Source: Candidatus Mycobacterium methanotrophicum
Lineage (GTDB): Bacteria > Actinomycetota > Actinomycetes > Mycobacteriales > Mycobacteriaceae
Assembly: GCF_023515995.1 (NCBI RefSeq)
Contig: NZ_CP097320.1
Span: 2,914,001-2,978,000, forward strand
Direction of reading: 5' to 3'
Length of the DNA stretch: 64,000 nt
Under the pieces are notes generated by a model that did no database searches, was not told where the DNA came from, and was given only the letters and a program-made list of their open reading frames with translations. A program made the position numbers and the translations under genes. Below are positions 56,001 to 64,000 of this stretch, in pieces (the first letter of the stretch is position 1; each line of letters begins with the position of its first letter).

Positions 56001-57516
56001 CCGCCAGGCGGACGTTCTCTTTGCGGCGGCGCGTGAGCGAGTACGCCACATCGGGCAGGCTGGCCTCGTCGGCGCCCGACAATTCGGCGGCCAGCGCCGC
56101 GCGTGATTGCTGCAGCGCCGCGGCGCTTCGGGCCGACATCAACAGCACCTGCGGACCCGGCTGGGCCGTCGAGACCGGGACCGTCGGCGCTTCTTCAAGC
56201 ACCACATGCGCGTTGGTGCCACCGACACCGAACGAGCTGACCCCGGCGCGCAGCACGCCATCCCACTCCCACGGGCCGTACTCGCTGCGGACGACGAACG
56301 GCCCGCGGTCGAGGTGCAGCTCCGGGTTGGGGCTGGTGTAATGCAACGTGGCCGGGATCGCCCGGTGCTTGAGGCACAGAATCGTCTTGATCAAGCTCGC
56401 GATGCCGGACGCGGTCTCCAGGTGACCGATGTTGGACTTGACCGACCCGACATAGCACGGACCGGGGCGGGCCCCTTCGGAAGCAGCGAATGCAAGGCGT
56501 AGGCCTTCGATTTCGATCGGGTCACCCAACGGCGTGCCGGTTCCGTGCGTCTCGATGTAGCTCACCGTCGAGGAGTCGACATCGGCGATCGCCTGCGCCT
56601 CGGCGATGACATCAGCCTGTCCGGCCGCGTTGGGGGCGGCGTAGGTCATCTTCGTCGCACCGTCGTTGTTCAGCGCCGATCCCCGGATCACGGCGTGGAT
56701 CCGGTCTCCGTCGTTGACGGCGTCCGCCAACGACTTCAGCACCACCACACCGACTCCGCTGCCGAAAATGGTGCCGTCGGAGCGGACGTCGAAGGGCCGG
56801 CAGTGGCCGGTCGGGGACACCATTGATCCGGGGTCGTACCAATATCCGACACGGTGCGGGATTCGCAGCGACGCGCCGCCGGCCAGCGCCATCTCGCACT
56901 CGCCGTTCAAGATGCTCTGGCAGGCCAGGTGCACCGCGACCAACGCCGACGAGCAGGCGGTCTGCACCGAGAGCGCGGGCCCGCGCAGGTTGAACTGGTG
57001 AGCCACCTTGGTGGCCAGATAGTCCTTGTCGTTCTGCATCGACAGGTTGACCAAGTCGAAAGTGATGCCCTGTCCGATGATCACGTTCGGGTCGTGGTTG
57101 GACATGATGTTGTGCAGCAGGTACCCGCTGGTGGTGCTGGTCGCGTACACGCCGACCGAACCCTCGATCTGGGCCGGGTCGTAACCGGCATCTTCGATCG
57201 CATGCCACGCCGTCTGCAGGAACAACCGATGCTGTGGATCGGTCATCCGGGCCGCCTGCGGAGTGAAGCCGAAGAACTCAGCGTCGAATTCGTCGATCCC
57301 GTCCAGCAATGCGGCGCGCCGCACATACGCGTGGTTGGCCAGCGACTTCTCCGTGACACCCTCTGCCAGCAGGTCGTCTTCGGACAGCGTGACGATCGAC
57401 TCCTGGCCGCGGCGCAGGTTGTCCCAGAAAGCCGACAGCGTGTTGGCGCCGGGGAACCTGGCCGCCATGCCGACGACCGCGATGGCGCTGGGCGGCAGTT
57501 CGCTGTTGGTGGTCAC
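53080..57516 (-). CDS. ppsE: PpsE-like PKS: KS-AT-ACP-condensation-like domain
   Basis: 1,478 residues (PpsE is 1,488) from ATG 57516, overlapping the ppsD stop by 4 bp. KS begins SAIAVVGMAARFPGANTLSA with active Cys near 188 (VQTACSSALVAVH), ETHGTGTPLGDPIEI and KSNIGHLETASG. AT has GHSIGEYVAAT and SHAFHSRLMD. An ACP near 900-1000 has FFELGGDSLVAISV. The last 430 or so residues are a condensation-type domain as in PpsE (VPLILQLRRDV, GIGYGLLRYLYAPT, LHLDWWYDTRRVDVATVQ). There is no KR or thioesterase, so the last keto group stays unreduced. PpsE performs the final phthiocerol extension; the AT uses methylmalonyl-CoA in the known pathway. Confidence 0.92.
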   Translation of the reverse strand: MTTNSELPPSAIAVVGMAARFPGANTLSAFWDNLRRGQESIVTLSEDDLLAEGVTEKSLANHAYVRRAALLDGIDEFDAEFFGFTPQAARMTDPQHRLFLQTAWHAIEDAGYDPAQIEGSVGVYATSTTSGYLLHNIMSNHDPNVIIGQGITFDLVNLSMQNDKDYLATKVAHQFNLRGPALSVQTACSSALVAVHLACQSILNGECEMALAGGASLRIPHRVGYWYDPGSMVSPTGHCRPFDVRSDGTIFGSGVGVVVLKSLADAVNDGDRIHAVIRGSALNNDGATKMTYAAPNAAGQADVIAEAQAIADVDSSTVSYIETHGTGTPLGDPIEIEGLRLAFAASEGARPGPCYVGSVKSNIGHLETASGIASLIKTILCLKHRAIPATLHYTSPNPELHLDRGPFVVRSEYGPWEWDGVLRAGVSSFGVGGTNAHVVLEEAPTVPVSTAQPGPQVLLMSARSAAALQQSRAALAAELSGADEASLPDVAYSLTRRRKENVRLAAVVKDQQDATAVLEAAEHDNVFVGEFAATGDNSERVVFLFPGQGAQHIGMARGLYDCEPVFAEHFDRCAAGFGDELGVDLRAEIFEGAARNLERTDRTQPALFTVEYALAKLVESYGVRPAAMAGHSIGEYVAATMAGVFDVDTAVKVVSMRARLMHAAPRGVMVAVALSPDALAEHLTGDVDIAAVNEPGGCVVAGTEDSIRQFSDRLTEKGIVARRVRTSHAFHSRLMDSMIPEFTGFLSRQTLGDPHIRLLSNVTGTWLAASEATSPATWARQVRSTVRFSDEVDELLADPHRILVEVGPGGTLTASATRHTRWSSGHSAVRLMRHQAQNRDDRDAFLLALGQLWAAGVDVDWAPLRGGQPARLVTLPGYPFERQRHWVEHRATSWAADAAATNGAAVAGPAGTAEPTHAAKNGKSPMEATLQRIWGQCLGLSTVERNANFFELGGDSLVAISVAMTAANEGLDLTPQDLYDNQTVAALAKALTARYAIGGLARQSPGDVTHPPVPPNISYFLEHGVREHGQWRVPLILQLRRDVAVDDIRAVLTAVSNHHDGLRLRIVERAGAWEQVVAEPAEPADLATRSLPDEVSPGSPQEREALLGILNEQIRERDLSSLPLSATYVRGVAGGSCYLAISVPAFAADNASRDILLTDVFTAFGQRLAGEEIALQPITTSWAEWSQRCATLAVHPAVVESRDFWLQTVTAANLKVAGDNAGEAPGVTDLARVASALTVAETTEIDDARRRLKVPIDEMLLAALSRTVATVVGEGILAVDLNGEGRSVLKPDVDLRRTVGWFTTVYPVALTCAAGDDSSAKQVLDDVHSTLNAVPHYGIGYGLLRYLYAPTARSLGATAPADVYFCYLGAIPDLPALGEDVAVRLDTDTALPVREAIPGLGHAIEFRVFRTAGVLHLDWWYDTRRVDVATVQSLAGEFADALMELTREALAEDEMDADSEELALVDLSSDIGRGEADG

Positions 57517-60500
57517 ACTCGATCCCCTACCTTCCGCCGAGCCGCGGCGCGCTGCCGGGCCGCGGCGCGCTGCTTGGCTCGATCGCCAACCGCGGTGCCG
57601 CTGTCGGCCATTTCCTCGGCGTCAAGGCCGAGCTGACGGATGAGATCGGTCGTCAGCGCCGCCAACGAGGCACCTTGCAACAACAGGGCCACCGGCGGCT
57701 CCACCCCGAAGTCACCACGAACAGTGTTGCGGATCCGCACGGCCATCAGCGAATCCATGCCCAGTTCCGTCAACGGCTGGTCGGCATCGATCGTACTGTC
57801 CTTCGGATAGCCCATGATGGCCAGGATCCGGCCACCCAGTCGGCCAAGGACGACCCGGTTGGCGTCAACGGCATCCATCTCCCGCAACGCGTCGGGGCCC
57901 ACCCAGTTGTCGTCGGTGCTGTCGATGTCAAGTTCCTCTGCCAGCTTGGCGAAATACCCGAGCTGCTGGATTTCCGGGAATGCGGCCGCGGCGCGGTCCA
58001 GCCGTAGCCGCGCCACGCCGATCCGAGTGGGCCGGGTGGCGAGGATGGCCTCCAGCGCCTCGATACCCTCGGCCGGCGCAATCGGATCCAGCGCGCTGAA
58101 CGTCAGCGAGCGGGCGACGCCGATGTCGGACCACTGACCCCAGTTGATCGTGGTGGCAGGCAAACCCGACGCCCGACGCCACTCGACCAGGCCGTCGAGC
58201 CAGGCACTGGCCGCGGCGTAGGCAGCCTGTCCGGGCGCGCCCAGCAGTGACGACGTCGAGGAGAAGCCAAGCCACCAGTCAAGCTCACGATCGGCCGTGG
58301 CAGTGGTGGCGGCGTGAAGTCGCAGTGCGCCAATGGCTTTAGGCGCCCATACTCGTTCCAGGCTTTCCTTGCTGAGCCCGGCGACGATCTGGTCGTCGAG
58401 CACGACGGCGCTATGCATCACACCCCGCAGCGCCAGCCCCGTCTCTTCCGCGGCGCTAACCAGCCGCTCGGCGACTCCGGGCGAGGCGATATCGCCAGGC
58501 ACCACAACAATTTGTGCACGCTGCTCCAGCTCGGCGAGCACTGCTTGCGCCTCCTCGGACGGCTTGGATCGTCCGTTGAGAACGACGCGTCCAGCGCCGC
58601 GTTCCGCCAGCCAGCGGGCCATGGCCAAGCCAATCCCGCCGAGACCACCGGTAAGGATGTAGGAGCCGTCACGCCGAACCACCGTGTCGGACTTGGCCGT
58701 GCCCAGCGTCGCGCGGGAAAGCCGTTTCGCGTAGCGCTTTTCGCCGCGCCAGGCGACCACATCGTCACTGAAGGCCAGTCCCAGTTCGGTGGTCACCTGC
58801 GTCACGCTGTCGCCGGCGAGATCCACCAGCGTGGTCCGCAGATCCGGGTGCTCGTAAGCAAGAACCCGGACCAGCCCGGTCAGGCCGCTGATCGACGGGT
58901 CGCCCCACTCCCCTTCGTTGACGGCCAGACCGTCGCGGGAAATCAGCCACAGTCGCGGCGACTTCCCGTGCCACCCGCTGATGATCGCGCGCACGGTCGC
59001 CGCGACGCCCCAGGCGAGGTCACGGCCGCGCACCGCCGCGTCGGGAGATTCGGTCCCGTCGAATGACTGCCGGTCCGCGAAGATGACGACACCGACCGGC
59101 GGAAGGTCGGCGTCGCCCGCGGTTTGTGCGAACGCCTCCAGAACCGCCGACTCCTGCGAAAGATCGGCGCGCAGCACCCGGCGAGTCGGTGAGCCGAACC
59201 CGGTGATGAATTCCTCTGCCGCCTCGTCAGTCTCGGTGCCGTCGGTCAATACCAGCCAGCTTCCGTCCGGCGGAGCGGGCGCGACCGGGTCAACGGGGGT
59301 CTGGACCCACTCGGTGTCGAAGATCTTCTGGGTCAGCGGCAGCGGCACACTGCGGCGTTGTACCCGCTGCAGGTAGATGCCGGTGATCTCGGCGGTCGGC
59401 GTGCCGGTGTCGTCGGTCAACAGGACACGGCCCATCAATCCGGCGCCCGCGCCGTCGGGGTTGACCAGCTCGGCGTGGCATCGGGCCCGTCGGCCGACAT
59501 CGCCGAACACTCGTATCTTGTCGAACGACACCGGCAGATAGGTGGCCTCGCTGGAGTCGGTCAGCGATTCAGACGACATCGCGGCGGCCAGGCCTTGCAA
59601 CGCCGCGTCGAGAAGCACCGGGTGGATGCGGTAACCGCGATGCCCGGTCGCCTCGTCCGGCAGGACGATTTCGGTCTCCGAAGACCCGCCTGCCCTGCGC
59701 ACGATGCGAGTCAGCGCCGCGAACGCCGGGCCGTGATGCAAACCGGTGTTGCGCAACGCCGAATACAGATCGGCCGGCGAAATCACGGTGCCGGAGTCTG
59801 TGGAAGTGGTTGGCGCGGTGGGTGGCTCGGGCTGGGTTACCTCAACGTGCGCAACTGCGTGGCGGGTCCAGGTTCCGGTGGCCGAGCGCGAGTGGATTTC
59901 GATGCGAATGTCATCGCCGTCATCTGCGCCCCGGGTGAGCTGCGTCGTGAGCGGGGTTTGGGCGCCCAGCGGGAGCATCTGTTCGACTTCGACTCGGACG
60001 GTTACCGACTGCACCGGCAGGCCGAGGGCCTCACCCGCGGCCGCCAGTGCTATCTCGCCGAAACCGGTTCCCGGCATGACCGGCTGGCCATGCACCTTGT
60101 GGTCCGCCAGCCAGGGCAGCGATTCGGTGCCGACATCGGCCTGCCACACATGATCGCGGCCTGACGGCATCTCGACGTGCATCCCGAGCAGGGGGTGAGT
60201 GCTGGCGGACTGCCGGGTCGCAGAAAACGGCGCCGCCCAGTACCGGGAATGCAACCACGGCGTCGGCGGGAGATCGACAAGTTTCTTTGTGCCGCCGGCG
60301 GGTTGCGCTGCTGACGGCGGCCGGACCGTCGCCAGCTGGGTGTGGAAGGCGAGCGTCTCCGGGTTGTCCCGGTTCAACGTCGCCGCGACCTGGACACCGC
60401 CGCGCGGCTGGGCCGATTCCAACGTGCCGTTGATGGCGTGGCTCAGCAGTGGATGGGGGCTGACTTCGACGAATACGTGGCTTCCGTGCTCTGCCACGGC

Positions 60501-62951
60501 GTTGGCCACCGCCTGACTGAACCGCACCGGGTTACGCAGATTGACCACCCAGTAATCGGCGTCGAACGCCGGTGCGGCGCCGTTGGTTTGACCGACCGTG
60601 CTGATCAACGGGATCTTCGGCGTCATCGGCGCCAAATCGGCGAGCGCGCTGCGTAATTCGGGCAGGATCGGGTCAACCGTCGGATGATGGGACGCCACGT
60701 CCACTTCGATACGCCGCGCCAGCCGGCCCTGCGCGTCGACCACCGCGATCACCGCGTCGACCTGCTCGGGCGGACCGGCAATCACCGTCTGTTGCGGAGC
60801 GGCATATACCGCCACCGTGACATCCGGGTATTCGGCGATCAACTTCTCGACCGCCTCGGCCTCCAGTTCCAGCAGCCCCATCGCGCCTTGTCCGGACAAC
60901 CGCGACATCAACCGCGACCGCGTCGCGATGACCTTCAAGCCATCCGCCGGGCTCAGCGCCCCGGCCACCACCGCCGCGGTGACCTCCCCCATCGAATGCC
61001 CGATCACCGCATCCGGTTCAACGCCATACGAGCGCCACAACGCGGTCAGCGCCAACTGCATACCCACCAACACCGGCTGGATACGCTCGATACCGACGAC
61101 GGGCTCGCCGGCAGTCAGCACATCATGCAGCGAAAATCCTACTTGGGCAACAAAATCCGGCTCCAACTGAGCCACTGCCGCAGCAAACGCCGGCTCATCG
61201 GCCAACAATTGCCGGCCCATACCGGCCCACTGCGAACCCTGGCCCGAATATAGAAACACCGTGCCCGATCCGCGCGGCGCCTCGCGGGGACCGACCACTC
61301 CCGGCGTCGGCTGTCCGGACGCCACCGCCCGCAGCCCGGCCACCGCCTGGGCGCGGTCACGCGCGGTCACCGTGGCGAACTTGTTGTGGCGGCTGCGGTA
61401 GTGGTTGACGGTGTGAGCGATGTCGGCCAGCGGCACGCCGGCTCCGTCTGATTCCATCCAGTCGGCCAGTGCCGTCGCCCACGATGCGATCCGTTGTTCG
61501 CTCTTGCCGGAAACCGTCAATGTGGTCACCGGGCAGGTGTCGGCATCCGACGCCGGCGCCGGATCCGGCCCTTGTTCGATCACGATGTGTGCGTTCGTCC
61601 CGCCGAGGCCGAATGCCGAGATCGCGGCCCGGCGCGGGCCGTCCTCGGCCGGCCACGGGCTGAGCTCGGTGGGAACGAACAGCCGGGTGGGCTTCGGGTC
61701 GATCGCCGGATTCCACTGGGAGAAGTTGAAATTGGGCGGTATCTGCGCCCGTTGCACGCACAGCACGGCCTTGATGAAGCCGGCGACGCCGGCAGCGGCC
61801 TCCAGGTGGCCGAAGTTGGACTTCACCGCACCCAGAGCGCAGCGGCTCTCGCCGCGCCCATACTGATCGGCCAGTGCTTCGAACTCGATCGGGTCACCCA
61901 AAGCCGTGCCGGTGCCGTGCGTTTCGATGAAGTTCACCGAGCTCGCGGCCACGTCGGCGCTGCGCAGCGCGCGCCCGATTACATCGGACTGCGCGATGGT
62001 GTTGGGCGCGGTCAGGCCGTTGGACCGGCCGTCCTGGTTGAGCGCGGAACCCCGCACCACGGCCACGACCCGGTCCCCGTCGCGCACGGCGTCGGTGAGC
62101 CGCTTGAGCACCACCACGCCACAGCCCTCGCCGCGGACGAATCCGTCGGCTCGGGAGTCGAAGGAGTGGCAGCGGCCCCGCGGGGACAGCATTCCCCACT
62201 TGGCCATCGCGATCTGAGTTTCCGGGCGCAGGATCACGCTGGCCCCGCCTGCCAGTGCCAGGTCGCTCTCCCGCAATCGCAAACTCTGGCACGCCAGATG
62301 AATGGTGACTAGCGACGACGAGCAGGCGGAATCCATCGCCACCGCCGGACCACGCAGCCCCAGCAGGTACGCGATGCGCCCGACGGCGACGGCGTGGGCG
62401 TTGCCGGTCGCAGAGTAGGCATCGATGGCGTCCGGGTTCGCGGCCGAAATCGTTTGGTACTCACCGTAATACACACCCATTATGACCGCGGCGCGCACAC
62501 CGGACAGCTCACCTGTCGCAATCCCCGCGTGCTCGAGCGCTTCGTAGGCCACCTCCAGCATCAGCCGTTGCTGGGGATCCATGGCCTCGGCTTCGCGCGG
62601 GGAGATACCGAAGTAGTCCGCGTCGAAGCCGGCCACATCGGGCAGGAAGCCGCCCCACTTCGACGACATCCGGCCGGGCGCGAACTGGTCCGGATCGTAG
62701 TACTCGTCGGCATTCCAGCGGTCGGGAGGAATTTCGCTGATCCCGTCCCCGCCGTCGGCCAAGAAGCTCCAGTAGCCTTCCGGGCCTACCGCACCACCGG
62801 GAAAACGGCAGCCGATCCCCACGACAGCCACCGGTTCGGCGGCGGCGATGCGCGAAGCCTTGTCGAACTGCTGTGTCAGCGCATCCCGCTTGTCGGCGGG
62901 CATCGCCGAAACTCTGTCGAAAATTGTTCCCACTACACGATTGTTTCCCAT
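57513..62951 (-). CDS. ppsD: PpsD-like PKS: KS-AT-DH-KR-ACP
   Basis: 1,812 residues (PpsD is 1,827) from ATG 62951. An N-terminal docking helix ([20 protein letters not shown]) precedes KS ([35 protein letters not shown]). AT has GHSMGEV and [13 protein letters not shown] has both motifs intact ([17 protein letters not shown]). KR has GGLGGIG and [14 protein letters not shown] reads [12 protein letters not shown], then an Ala/Arg-rich tail ([17 protein letters not shown]). As in PpsD, no enoylreductase is present; in M. tuberculosis the trans-acting Rv2953 supplies it. No Rv2953-like gene is in this window. The start overlaps the ppsC stop (TAATG). Confidence 0.92.
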   Translation of the reverse strand: MGNNRVVGTIFDRVSAMPADKRDALTQQFDKASRIAAAEPVAVVGIGCRFPGGAVGPEGYWSFLADGGDGISEIPPDRWNADEYYDPDQFAPGRMSSKWGGFLPDVAGFDADYFGISPREAEAMDPQQRLMLEVAYEALEHAGIATGELSGVRAAVIMGVYYGEYQTISAANPDAIDAYSATGNAHAVAVGRIAYLLGLRGPAVAMDSACSSSLVTIHLACQSLRLRESDLALAGGASVILRPETQIAMAKWGMLSPRGRCHSFDSRADGFVRGEGCGVVVLKRLTDAVRDGDRVVAVVRGSALNQDGRSNGLTAPNTIAQSDVIGRALRSADVAASSVNFIETHGTGTALGDPIEFEALADQYGRGESRCALGAVKSNFGHLEAAAGVAGFIKAVLCVQRAQIPPNFNFSQWNPAIDPKPTRLFVPTELSPWPAEDGPRRAAISAFGLGGTNAHIVIEQGPDPAPASDADTCPVTTLTVSGKSEQRIASWATALADWMESDGAGVPLADIAHTVNHYRSRHNKFATVTARDRAQAVAGLRAVASGQPTPGVVGPREAPRGSGTVFLYSGQGSQWAGMGRQLLADEPAFAAAVAQLEPDFVAQVGFSLHDVLTAGEPVVGIERIQPVLVGMQLALTALWRSYGVEPDAVIGHSMGEVTAAVVAGALSPADGLKVIATRSRLMSRLSGQGAMGLLELEAEAVEKLIAEYPDVTVAVYAAPQQTVIAGPPEQVDAVIAVVDAQGRLARRIEVDVASHHPTVDPILPELRSALADLAPMTPKIPLISTVGQTNGAAPAFDADYWVVNLRNPVRFSQAVANAVAEHGSHVFVEVSPHPLLSHAINGTLESAQPRGGVQVAATLNRDNPETLAFHTQLATVRPPSAAQPAGGTKKLVDLPPTPWLHSRYWAAPFSATRQSASTHPLLGMHVEMPSGRDHVWQADVGTESLPWLADHKVHGQPVMPGTGFGEIALAAAGEALGLPVQSVTVRVEVEQMLPLGAQTPLTTQLTRGADDGDDIRIEIHSRSATGTWTRHAVAHVEVTQPEPPTAPTTSTDSGTVISPADLYSALRNTGLHHGPAFAALTRIVRRAGGSSETEIVLPDEATGHRGYRIHPVLLDAALQGLAAAMSSESLTDSSEATYLPVSFDKIRVFGDVGRRARCHAELVNPDGAGAGLMGRVLLTDDTGTPTAEITGIYLQRVQRRSVPLPLTQKIFDTEWVQTPVDPVAPAPPDGSWLVLTDGTETDEAAEEFITGFGSPTRRVLRADLSQESAVLEAFAQTAGDADLPPVGVVIFADRQSFDGTESPDAAVRGRDLAWGVAATVRAIISGWHGKSPRLWLISRDGLAVNEGEWGDPSISGLTGLVRVLAYEHPDLRTTLVDLAGDSVTQVTTELGLAFSDDVVAWRGEKRYAKRLSRATLGTAKSDTVVRRDGSYILTGGLGGIGLAMARWLAERGAGRVVLNGRSKPSEEAQAVLAELEQRAQIVVVPGDIASPGVAERLVSAAEETGLALRGVMHSAVVLDDQIVAGLSKESLERVWAPKAIGALRLHAATTATADRELDWWLGFSSTSSLLGAPGQAAYAAASAWLDGLVEWRRASGLPATTINWGQWSDIGVARSLTFSALDPIAPAEGIEALEAILATRPTRIGVARLRLDRAAAAFPEIQQLGYFAKLAEELDIDSTDDNWVGPDALREMDAVDANRVVLGRLGGRILAIMGYPKDSTIDADQPLTELGMDSLMAVRIRNTVRGDFGVEPPVALLLQGASLAALTTDLIRQLGLDAEEMADSGTAVGDRAKQRAAARQRAAARRKVGDRV

Positions 62952-64000
62952 TAAAAAATACCGCTCTCACTGCCCGCCGAAGCCGACTCCACATGATCGA
63001 ACAACTCGTCCAACACCCCGCCCGGCGAGCCCAGCTCAAGATCGCCCGCGTGGTCCTGCGGCACTTCTTCGGGTGCCAGCAGGCCCGCCACATACGTCGC
63101 CAGTGACGAGACGGTCGGGTGGTTGAACAGCATATCCGCCGACAGCTCGATGCCCACCAGCTTCTGCGTCTGGCGCAGGACCGTCATCGCCATCATCGAG
63201 TCCAGTCCCAGCTCGGGGAACGGCCGATCCACGTCGAGTGCTGATGCCGACATCCGCAGTTCCCGGGCCAAAATGGCCCGTAGCCTGGCCTCGAGTCCGC
63301 TTCGCCTGTCCTGCGCCGACAACTGCGACCAGTCCGGGGCGGCAATCTCTGACCCGTCTGCAACGACGGGTCGTTGCTCGACGGTTGAAACGTCGAAAGC
63401 GTTGTCGAATTCGGACACCACATTTTCGAAGTAGTTCAGTTCGCAAAACTCGGGAGTTGCGGCGACGGCGCGATCAAGGCGCAGTCGTCCGACACCCACC
63501 CGAGCCAGCGCACCGCCCACGAGCGACCCCAGCGCTTCGACGCCTTCGTCTGGAGTGATCGGATCGAGAATGCTGTAAGTCAGTGCGTGGCTCATCCCGA
63601 CGTCCCACCACTGGCCCCAGTTGATCGCGGTCGCGGGCAGGCCCGACGCACGTCGCCACATCGCCAACGCGTCGAGCCACGCATTGGCGGTTGCGTACGC
63701 CAATTGGCCCGGCAGGCCCAGCAGCGTGGCCATCGAGGAGAACCCAACCCACCAATCGAGCTCGAGGGCGGCTGTCGCAGCGTGCAGCCGCAGTGCGCCA
63801 CCTACCTTCGGGGCCCACGCCCGTTGCATGCCTTCGGAGGTGAGCGCAGTCACCAGACCGTCACCGGTCACACCGGCCGCGTGCACGACTCCACGCAGCG
63901 GGCGGGAAGTCTCTTCGGCGGCAGCCACCAGCCGCTCGGCTACGCCCGGTACAGCGATATCGCCTGCAACGAAGACGATTTCGGTGCCGTTGGTCAGGTC
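62951..64000 (-). CDS. ppsC: PpsC-like PKS, C-terminal part (KR-ACP), continues beyond the window
   Basis: 349 residues, open at the window edge. Visible parts are the second half of a KR (VVHAAGVTGDGLVTALTSEG, LAYATANAWLDALAMWRRAS, INWGQWWDVGMS) and an ACP (FPELGLDSMMAMTVLRQTQK). The C-terminal tail VLDELFDHVESASAGSESG pairs with the N-terminal helix of PpsD. I call it ppsC only from its place directly upstream of ppsD. The DH and ER that define PpsC lie outside the window, so this is inferred. Confidence 0.8.
   Translation of the reverse strand, partial: DLTNGTEIVFVAGDIAVPGVAERLVAAAEETSRPLRGVVHAAGVTGDGLVTALTSEGMQRAWAPKVGGALRLHAATAALELDWWVGFSSMATLLGLPGQLAYATANAWLDALAMWRRASGLPATAINWGQWWDVGMSHALTYSILDPITPDEGVEALGSLVGGALARVGVGRLRLDRAVAATPEFCELNYFENVVSEFDNAFDVSTVEQRPVVADGSEIAAPDWSQLSAQDRRSGLEARLRAILARELRMSASALDVDRPFPELGLDSMMAMTVLRQTQKLVGIELSADMLFNHPTVSSLATYVAGLLAPEEVPQDHAGDLELGSPGGVLDELFDHVESASAGSESGIF

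Noticed and set aside
53080..57516. The C-terminal domain of PpsE as an active NRPS condensation domain
   Set aside because: The expected HHxxxDG is not intact (the equivalent segment reads VPAFAADNASRD), and PpsE is known to carry a degenerate version; kept as condensation-like.
1..64000. CRISPR arrays, tRNA, rRNA or phage attachment sites
   Set aside because: No regularly spaced repeats, cloverleaf-like segments or integrase genes were seen.

Overview
The window looks like part of the chromosome of a slow-growing, dimycocerosate (DIM/PDIM)-type Mycobacterium. The DNA is GC-rich. The gene families are mycobacterial: FadD26-type fatty-acyl-AMP ligases, Pps-type polyketide synthases, PapA5, DrrABC, an MmpL with an MmpS remnant, VapBC, a DUF2505 protein and an F420-type oxidoreductase. 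I do not assign a species. All family calls were made by reading the translations against families I know; no database search was run.

Layout. 1-6.7 kb: an IS66 remnant, a secreted protein and a nitroreductase, a VapBC toxin-antitoxin pair with a perfect inverted-repeat operator, a DUF2505 protein, a flavodoxin-like protein, a leucine-carboxyl-methyltransferase (LCM)-family methyltransferase and an IS21 remnant. 6.9-13.4 kb: an MmpL transporter whose MmpS partner survives only as about 30 C-terminal residues beside an IS110 element, then nested ISL3 and IS630 debris. 13.6-32 kb, plus strand: two broken fadD genes, a cyclopropane-synthase-family methyltransferase, an intact fadD, a ppsA remnant, two large intact PKS genes, a ppsD remnant cut by an IS3 element, and a papA5-like gene. 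32.3-42.4 kb, minus strand: fadD, a ppsA-like PKS, a second PKS truncated in its AT, and a short ACP gene. 42.7-49 kb: a second secreted protein, a shortened Rv2951c-like ketoreductase, a second nitroreductase, a second LCM methyltransferase, a P450 pseudogene and an Rv2952-like methyltransferase with an internal deletion. 49.1-64 kb, minus strand: papA5, drrC, drrB, drrA, ppsE, ppsD and the end of ppsC, tightly overlapping as in a canonical DIM operon; the operon runs off the window.

How it fits together. In the known DIM pathway, FadD26 loads a fatty acyl group on the N-terminal ACP of PpsA, PpsA-E extend it to phthiocerol, PapA5 esterifies it with mycocerosate, DrrABC/MmpL export it, and Rv2951c/Rv2952 reduce and methylate the terminal keto group. 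The window holds three partial sets of this system. The plus-strand set keeps the order fadD-ppsA-ppsB-ppsC-ppsD-papA5 in eroded form, and its two intact PKSs both carry a PpsA-type N-terminal loading ACP. The 32-42 kb set has a 2,004-bp internal repeat (32888-34891 / 38380-40383) that appears identical and covers the ACP-KS-AT head. My main inference is that a DIM locus was duplicated, then reshaped by IS elements and by recombination through the loading head, giving PKSs that may each start their own chain. The damaged ketoreductase and methyltransferase predict phthiodiolone-like rather than methoxylated products, unless intact copies exist elsewhere.
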